Virus record (IMG/VR): IMGVR_UViG_3300046519_000460
Location: 1 to 25,888 of that record
Strand: one strand, 5' to 3'
DNA: 25,888 bases
Source: a virus
This document shows, piece after piece, positions 22,271 through 25,888 of this stretch (position 1 is its first letter; every line of letters begins with the position of its first letter). The notes beneath the pieces were generated by a model. The model had not been told where the DNA came from, did no database searches, and worked only from the letters and a program-made list of their open reading frames with translations. Both the position numbers and the translations under genes were made by a program.

Positions 22271-22509
22271 AATGTCGCGCATTAACGCTGTCAGCCGTGA
22301 TGACGCTGGCGATTGCGGGCTGTAGCAAGGCGGCATCCCTTGAGCGCGAATATGCCAATGCCAAGAAAGTGGCAGGATCAGAAACCATTAGGTGCAAGAT
22401 CGCTCGGGAAATTCAGGAGGAATATATACGGAGCGGTGATGCCGCTTCTGCGCAAGGATGGGGCACTACCGCCAGATTTGATTGCTCCATAAGCCGCCTG
22501 CGCATCTGA
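22267..22509 (+). CDS. Small lipoprotein co-transcribed with CI (candidate lysogenic-conversion protein)
   Basis: 80 residues from a GTG at 22267 that overlaps the CI stop (GTGA). Residues 1-18 are a signal peptide (MKCRALTLSAVMTLAIAG) with lipobox IAG-C, so Cys19 would be lipidated and the mature 62 residues exposed in the periplasm. The mature part has two cysteines (Cys44 and Cys73) that may form a disulfide. Coupling to CI means it is made in the lysogen. Small phage lipoproteins in this position in other phages block superinfection or alter the envelope; for this protein that is inference, and no family is recognised. Confidence 0.82.
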   Translation: MKCRALTLSAVMTLAIAGCSKAASLEREYANAKKVAGSETIRCKIAREIQEEYIRSGDAASAQGWGTTARFDCSISRLRI

Positions 22510-22530
22510 AATCACCAGAGCTCAACCGAA

Positions 22531-22908
22531 GTGCAGATCTCGATCTTCTTAGCCGGGGCCAGCTATCCCAATGAACGCGGCCCCTCACGCCGCTTCGAAA
22601 TAGCAATATGCCAACCCGGCGAAGCCGTCGAGCTTCGACCTGAACCGAACAATCCAGCCGATGCCCGAGCGATCGCAATCTATTCCCAGCGCAATGTGAA
22701 GATGGGTTACGTCCCGGCAGAGCGCGCAGCATTGATCGGAACCTACCTACGGCGGGGCCGAATCACCGACGCACAGTTTCAGTGCGCTACCAAAGCTGGT
22801 GGATACATACGGCTCGCCCTTGATGGCGCGCTTATCGTTCTGCCGCCCCCTGCGGATGAAAACACACCCTCGGAATTCTGGCCGGACTTCATCCCGCCGG
22901 ATGACTGA
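22531..22908 (+). CDS. HIRAN-domain protein, 125 aa
   Basis: 125 residues from a GTG at 22531. The sequence has the HIRAN pattern: FLAGASYPNERGPSRRFEIA, CQPGEAVELRPEPNNPADARAIAIYS, then VKMGYVPAERAALIGTYL and a C-terminal strand set ending IVLPPPADEN. HIRAN modules bind DNA ends, including 3' ends at stalled forks in HLTF/Rad5, and occur as stand-alone proteins in bacteria. It is 21 bases beyond the lipoprotein gene in the CI operon, so it should be produced in the lysogen. A role in guarding DNA or in defence is inference. It ends just before the rightward operators. Confidence 0.82.
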   Translation: MQISIFLAGASYPNERGPSRRFEIAICQPGEAVELRPEPNNPADARAIAIYSQRNVKMGYVPAERAALIGTYLRRGRITDAQFQCATKAGGYIRLALDGALIVLPPPADENTPSEFWPDFIPPDD

Positions 22909-22960
22909 ATAGGGCATTTCCTACTTTTGATTTGACTTTGTAGGATGTGTCCTACTATCA
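22909..22960 (+). promoter_or_regulatory. Rightward early promoter with two CI operators
   Basis: A TTGACT -35 box (22932-22937) is followed by a perfect-arm operator GTAGGA-TGTG-TCCTAC (22940-22955) covering the spacer and a TACTAT/CTATCA -10-like region at 22953-22960. A degenerate copy (ATAGGG-CATT-TCCTAC) is at 22909-22924, 31 bases upstream, the same spacing as the first pair at 21485. CI binding here would shut off the rightward operon starting at 22988. Unlike lambda, the two operator clusters flank the CI-lipoprotein-HIRAN unit. Confidence 0.7.
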
Positions 22961-22987
22961 CCCTTCCGTCACCAACGGGAGGCCCCC

Positions 22988-23449
22988 ATGCTCAAGGTCG
23001 AAACCACATTCCCCTTTCCCGGCTCCATCGCCGCCTATGAAGGCATGCGCTGGCGCATCATCAGCCACAATGCCGATGGCACCGCCATCATCGGCCGGGA
23101 TGGCCCCAGCGCCAGCTTCACCCGCCGCGCCCCACTCGCCGACCTGATCGACCCGGCGGAGGTGGACGAGAACGCCCGCATCACCCTGTGCGACCTGGGC
23201 AAGGCGACGCAGAAGCTGTGCATCTTCATCGAAGAGCATCTGCGCGGCCGCAATGAAGTGACACTTGGCCTGCTGGCCCAGGTGCTCGCCTTCACCGCGC
23301 GCAAGGGGATCATCCCCGGCCACCGCGACAACGCCCACATCGCCCAGTGCCTGAGCGCCCTGGGCTGGCGCAAACAGGGCTATGCCGGCCAAGGCGCCCT
23401 GCGCAGCCCCGTCTACGTCCGCCCCGCCGTGATGGAGAAGGCGGCGTGA
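22988..23449 (+). CDS. First gene of the rightward early operon, 153 aa
   Basis: 153 residues; the ATG at 22988 has GGGAGG six bases upstream. The N-terminal half contains YEGMRWRIISHNADGTAIIG, a small beta domain. The C-terminal half (QVLAFTARKGIIPGHRDNAH, IAQCLSALGWRKQGYAGQG, then SPVYVRP) looks like a winged helix of the kind found at the ends of phage replication and VapE-type proteins. It is directly under the CI-controlled promoter. Function unknown; nucleic-acid binding is likely. Confidence 0.75.
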   Translation: MLKVETTFPFPGSIAAYEGMRWRIISHNADGTAIIGRDGPSASFTRRAPLADLIDPAEVDENARITLCDLGKATQKLCIFIEEHLRGRNEVTLGLLAQVLAFTARKGIIPGHRDNAHIAQCLSALGWRKQGYAGQGALRSPVYVRPAVMEKAA

Positions 23450-23655
23450 CCGCCACCGAACCGCTGCGCCAGATCTCGGAAGCCGTGGTCGATGCCGTCG
23501 CCACCCTGCGCCGGGCGCACGCCGAACTGGCGCTGGCGGAAGCGCGTCGCAAGGCGGCAAGGACTGAACTGGATGCAGCCATCAAGGCTGCCGACGCTGC
23601 GGCGGGCAGCATGATGGCCGCACATGAGGCTCTGTCGGAGGCGATCCAGCAATGA
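23446..23655 (+). CDS. Small helical protein, 69 aa
   Basis: 69 residues from a GTG at 23446 that overlaps the preceding stop (GTGA). The sequence is almost wholly helical and Ala-rich with heptad spacing (EAVVDAVATLRRAHAELALA, EARRKAARTELDAAIKAADA, AHEALSEAIQQ), so a coiled coil is expected. No family is recognised. Its stop overlaps the start of the short membrane protein gene, so translation is coupled through this string. Confidence 0.68.
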   Translation: MTATEPLRQISEAVVDAVATLRRAHAELALAEARRKAARTELDAAIKAADAAAGSMMAAHEALSEAIQQ

Positions 23656-23771
23656 GCACCACCCGCCTCTCCCCCCTCACCGCGCTGTGCATCGGCACCG
23701 TCTCCGCCGCGATCGTCGTCGGCGGATGGTGCGCCATGATCGCGCTGTGCAAATGGATCGCATCGGCATGA
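23652..23771 (+). CDS. Tiny membrane protein, 39 aa
   Basis: An ATG at 23652 overlaps the previous stop (ATGA), and the 39-codon frame ends in another ATGA overlap with the next gene at 23768, which strongly supports it although it is very short. The peptide has a single hydrophobic segment (about residues 9-33, LTALCIGTVSAAIVVGGWCA then MIALC) with three cysteines, and short charged ends (TTR at the N-side, Lys34). It should be a one-pass inner-membrane peptide. Possible roles such as exclusion, membrane signalling or a small toxin are speculative. Confidence 0.72.
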   Translation: MSTTRLSPLTALCIGTVSAAIVVGGWCAMIALCKWIASA

Positions 23772-24217
23772 GCAACCAACCAACCGAGATCACGGATGCG
23801 GATCGGGAGGCAGCGCTTGCGTTTCGCCTTTACATTCATTCTCTTCCTGAGGAGGATTACCGCGCCAAGGAGCTTCGCAGAAAGATCCTGAACGGCGAAT
23901 GGGACGATAAGGAGGCCGTCCAAGCCTTCACCCGCCACCGCATCGCCCACGCTACCCCCGCACAGCGTAGCATCCCAGCGCAAGAAACTGCGTTCTCTCC
24001 GGCGGGGGAGACGGTGCGGGAACGGGCGGCGGAGGCAATTGCTCGCGTTCTCGGCATCGACATTTTCGAGCGCTGCCCCAGCGAGGACAGCGACGGGGAT
24101 ATCGGATGCGATAGCTCGTCCTGCCCCGGTGCGCTGACAGAAGATCACGACACGGAGGAGCATCTGGAGCGCATCTACCGCATGGCCGATGCCGCCCTTT
24201 CCGCCGCAGGCCAGTAG
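23768..24217 (+). CDS. Hypothetical phage protein, 149 aa
   Basis: 149 residues from the ATG at 23768 (ATGA overlap). The N-terminal half is charged and helical (ITDADREAALAFRLYIHSLP, KELRRKILNGEWDDKEAVQA, FTRHRIAHA). The C-terminal half has three cysteines in an acidic stretch (ERCPSEDSDGDIGCDSSSCP) followed by a helix HLERIYRMADAALSAAG. The RHRIAH and YRMADAAL segments recur in many phage proteins of unknown role. The acidic Cys-rich loop might bind metal. The frame is open further upstream but conflicts with the coupled starts, so 23768 is used. Confidence 0.72.
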   Translation: MSNQPTEITDADREAALAFRLYIHSLPEEDYRAKELRRKILNGEWDDKEAVQAFTRHRIAHATPAQRSIPAQETAFSPAGETVRERAAEAIARVLGIDIFERCPSEDSDGDIGCDSSSCPGALTEDHDTEEHLERIYRMADAALSAAGQ

Positions 24218-24576
24218 TGACCGCCGCCCTCGCCCGCATCGCCCAGGAAGAGCGCAAGCGCCGCGCAGCTGCATGGCAACGCGAGATCGCGCGAGCCACT
24301 GGCGAGAAGGCGCGCACGCTGCAGGCCCGCGCCCAGGCGGACGACGCCATCTGGTCGTCGATCGCGGAGGCCGCGCGCATCGGCTTTCGCTACTGCGATG
24401 CCGACACGGCCTGGCGCAGCCTCTGCGCCACCCTTGCCGCCGCGATCGCCATGCACGACGCCGGCAAGCTGCCCCGCGCCAAGGTGCAGGATCTGATCGC
24501 CCTGCGCGATTGGTTCTGGACATGGGCGCCGAAGGACGCCGCCGGCGATCGACCGAACGAGGCGAAGGCCGCATGA
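24217..24576 (+). CDS. Hypothetical helical protein, 119 aa
   Basis: 119 residues from a GTG at 24217, overlapping the preceding TAG by one base. It is strongly helical: LARIAQEERKRRAAAWQREI, a coiled-coil-like EKARTLQARAQADDAIWSSI, then RIGFRYCDADTAWRSLCATL and a C-terminal LIALRDWFWTWAPKD. No family is recognised. It ends in an ATGA overlap with the excisionase-like gene, so it is expressed with the recombination genes. Confidence 0.7.
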   Translation: MTAALARIAQEERKRRAAAWQREIARATGEKARTLQARAQADDAIWSSIAEAARIGFRYCDADTAWRSLCATLAAAIAMHDAGKLPRAKVQDLIALRDWFWTWAPKDAAGDRPNEAKAA

Positions 24577-24869
24577 ACGCCATGACATCCCAGCCGGCCC
24601 TGATGACCGAAGAACAGGCCGCCACATGGCTCAGCATTTGCCCGCGCACGCTGCGAAAGCTGCGCACTGACGGCAAAATTCACTACGTCTTGATCCGGTC
24701 GTCCGTTCGCTACACCATGGACGACCTTGCCCGCTTCGTCGAAAGTGCCCGCACATGCCAGTCTATCAACGCGAAGGCTCCCCCTACTGGTGGTACAGCT
24801 TCTCGATCGATGGTCGCCGATTTCGAGGCAGCACGGGCTGCACGACACAGAAGCAAGCGAAGATCGTAG
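24573..24869 (+). CDS. xis: Excisionase-like HTH_17 (MerR-type) DNA-binding protein
   Basis: 98 residues from the ATG at 24573 (ATGA overlap). The winged-helix core TEEQAATWLSICPRTLRKLR, then DGKIHYVLIRSSVRYTMDDL and ARFVESAR (about residues 12-60) is the helix-turn-helix_17 excisionase type that bends DNA at the attachment site and directs the integrase to excision. The last 38 codons overlap the integrase start in another frame (115 bases, 24755-24869); these C-terminal residues are basic and low in pattern. The gene symbol is by analogy. Confidence 0.82.
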   Translation: MNAMTSQPALMTEEQAATWLSICPRTLRKLRTDGKIHYVLIRSSVRYTMDDLARFVESARTCQSINAKAPPTGGTASRSMVADFEAARAARHRSKRRS

Positions 24870-25888
24870 AGGCCGAGAAATTCCAGGACGCGGTCAAGCG
24901 CCCGGGAAAGAACGACCAGTGGCGGCTGCGCGAAGTTCTGGGCACCTATTGGTCCGAACACGCCTGCAACGTCGAGAGCGCCAGCGACATCTTCTTCCAT
25001 TTCGAATTGCTCAGCGAATTTCTTGGCCGCGACCTGCCGATCGACCAGCTCACCAACGCGCTGCTGATGGACTATCGCGGCGCGCGACGCGGCGGATCGA
25101 TCAAAGCCACCGAGGCGATGAAGGAAGGCCGGCCCACGGCGTGGAACCGGCGCATGGTGACGGCGCAGGGCTTCATCCGCGCCGTCAAGCCGCAGACAGT
25201 CAACCGGGATCTGGCCCACCTGCAGGCGGCCATCGGATGGGCGGCCGACGTTCACGGCAAGACGGTGCCGCAACTCAGCTGGAAACGCCTGAAGGCGAAG
25301 GAAGCCCCGCACCGCATCCGCTTCGCCGCCGCAGACGAGTTTGCCGCCCTGATGGAGGCTGCCCATCCGGCCATCAGGCCGATCATCCTGTGCGCTGTCA
25401 CCACCGGCCTGCGCCGCGGCAACATCCTCATGCTCGATTGGCATCAGGTCGACCTGGCCGGCAGCACCATCACCCTGCCCACCGGCAAGGGCGACAAACC
25501 GCACCTCGTCCGCATCGCGCCGGTGCTGCGTGCAGATCTCGTCCGCATCGCGCCGGTGCTGCGTGCAGATCTCGGCCGCACCAGGCCGAAGGACCGCAAG
25601 GGGCCTGTCTTCGATCTCACCAATTTCAGGAAGCGCTGGCAGGCGGCGGTCAAGGCGGCCGAGCTGACCGACTTCAAGTTCCACGACATCCGCCACACCT
25701 TCGCCAGTTGGGCACGCCAGAACGGCGCGGATCTCGCCGACATCTGCGACGCCCTCAACCACAGCAGCGTCAGCGTGACGATGCGCTACGCCCATGTGAA
25801 ACCGACAGAGACGATGACGGCATTCGACAGGGTCGCGGATTTGCTCCAGGCACAATCCCGGTCACAACCGGCAAAAACAGGCAGCTAA
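24755..25888 (+). CDS. int: Tyrosine integrase with an internal 33-bp duplication
   Basis: 377 residues from the ATG at 24755, lying inside the excisionase gene. The N-terminus has an arm-binding-like domain (PVYQREGSPYWWYSFSIDG), then a core-binding domain. Catalytic residues are present in order: Arg220 (TTGLRRGNIL), Lys245 (LPTGKGDKPH), His310 and Arg313 (KFHDIRHTFASW), His336 (LNHSSVSVT) and Tyr345 (MRYAHV). Between the Lys strand and the HxxR box, LVRIAPVLRAD occurs twice in tandem (residues 251-272), lengthening that loop by 11 residues. The stop codon is the last base triplet of the window, so the attachment site lies outside. It integrates and excises the phage genome. Confidence 0.94.
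   Translation: MPVYQREGSPYWWYSFSIDGRRFRGSTGCTTQKQAKIVEAEKFQDAVKRPGKNDQWRLREVLGTYWSEHACNVESASDIFFHFELLSEFLGRDLPIDQLTNALLMDYRGARRGGSIKATEAMKEGRPTAWNRRMVTAQGFIRAVKPQTVNRDLAHLQAAIGWAADVHGKTVPQLSWKRLKAKEAPHRIRFAAADEFAALMEAAHPAIRPIILCAVTTGLRRGNILMLDWHQVDLAGSTITLPTGKGDKPHLVRIAPVLRADLVRIAPVLRADLGRTRPKDRKGPVFDLTNFRKRWQAAVKAAELTDFKFHDIRHTFASWARQNGADLADICDALNHSSVSVTMRYAHVKPTETMTAFDRVADLLQAQSRSQPAKTGS
25505..25570 (+). repeat. 33-bp exact tandem duplication inside the integrase gene
   Basis: Bases 25505-25537 and 25538-25570 are identical and adjacent, and the first bases of a third partial copy (CTCGGCCGC) follow. The unit is a multiple of three, so the frame is kept and 11 residues are added. Exact identity suggests a recent slip or a polymorphic tract. 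Confidence 0.92.

Overview
The window is most of a temperate, HK97-type tailed phage genome, read as a prophage. It runs from the head-tail joining genes at the left edge to the integrase, whose stop codon is the last three bases. G+C is high (roughly two thirds by eye). The protein set (HK97-fold head module, DUF6362-like regulator, ParB pair, beta clamp, primase-helicase) is of the kind I associate from memory with prophages of alphaproteobacteria, especially sphingomonads; that host assignment is inference. No tRNA, rRNA, CRISPR or IS element was seen.

Left arm, all on the minus strand (bases 1 to about 8400, transcribed right to left): HNH endonuclease, small and large terminase, portal, ClpP-like prohead protease, major capsid protein, an acidic small protein, head-tail connector, head-closure protein, a small hypothetical protein and a gp10-like protein cut by the window edge. 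Tail and lysis genes must lie beyond base 1. The capsid gene is bracketed by two strong hairpins, one with the form of an intrinsic terminator.

Middle (about 8600 to 21470, also minus strand): the long early leftward operon. In transcription order it holds a Cro-like protein, several small genes, a CII-like regulator, a winged-helix protein, small zinc-ribbon proteins, a large ParB, a second ParB-like protein, a GP88-like cysteine-rich protein, a DNA polymerase III beta clamp, four more small proteins, a 1087-residue primase-helicase and a DUF6362-like regulator. Most junctions are ATGA or GTGA stop/start overlaps, so translation is coupled along the operon. Two small plus-strand genes lie antisense inside it and look like inserted cassettes. 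An unusual array of GGAAGG boxes follows the primase-helicase gene.

Right arm (about 21470 to 25888): the switch and integration region. The S24-type CI repressor (plus strand) faces the Cro-like gene across an intergenic region with three copies of a GTAGGA-N4-TCCTAC operator. Two more copies sit 3' of the CI operon, over the promoter of the rightward early genes. CI is followed by a lipoprotein and a HIRAN-domain protein, a likely lysogenic-conversion module. The rightward operon then holds five small genes, an excisionase-like protein and a tyrosine integrase. The excisionase and integrase reading frames overlap by 115 bases, and the integrase carries an internal 33-bp tandem duplication.
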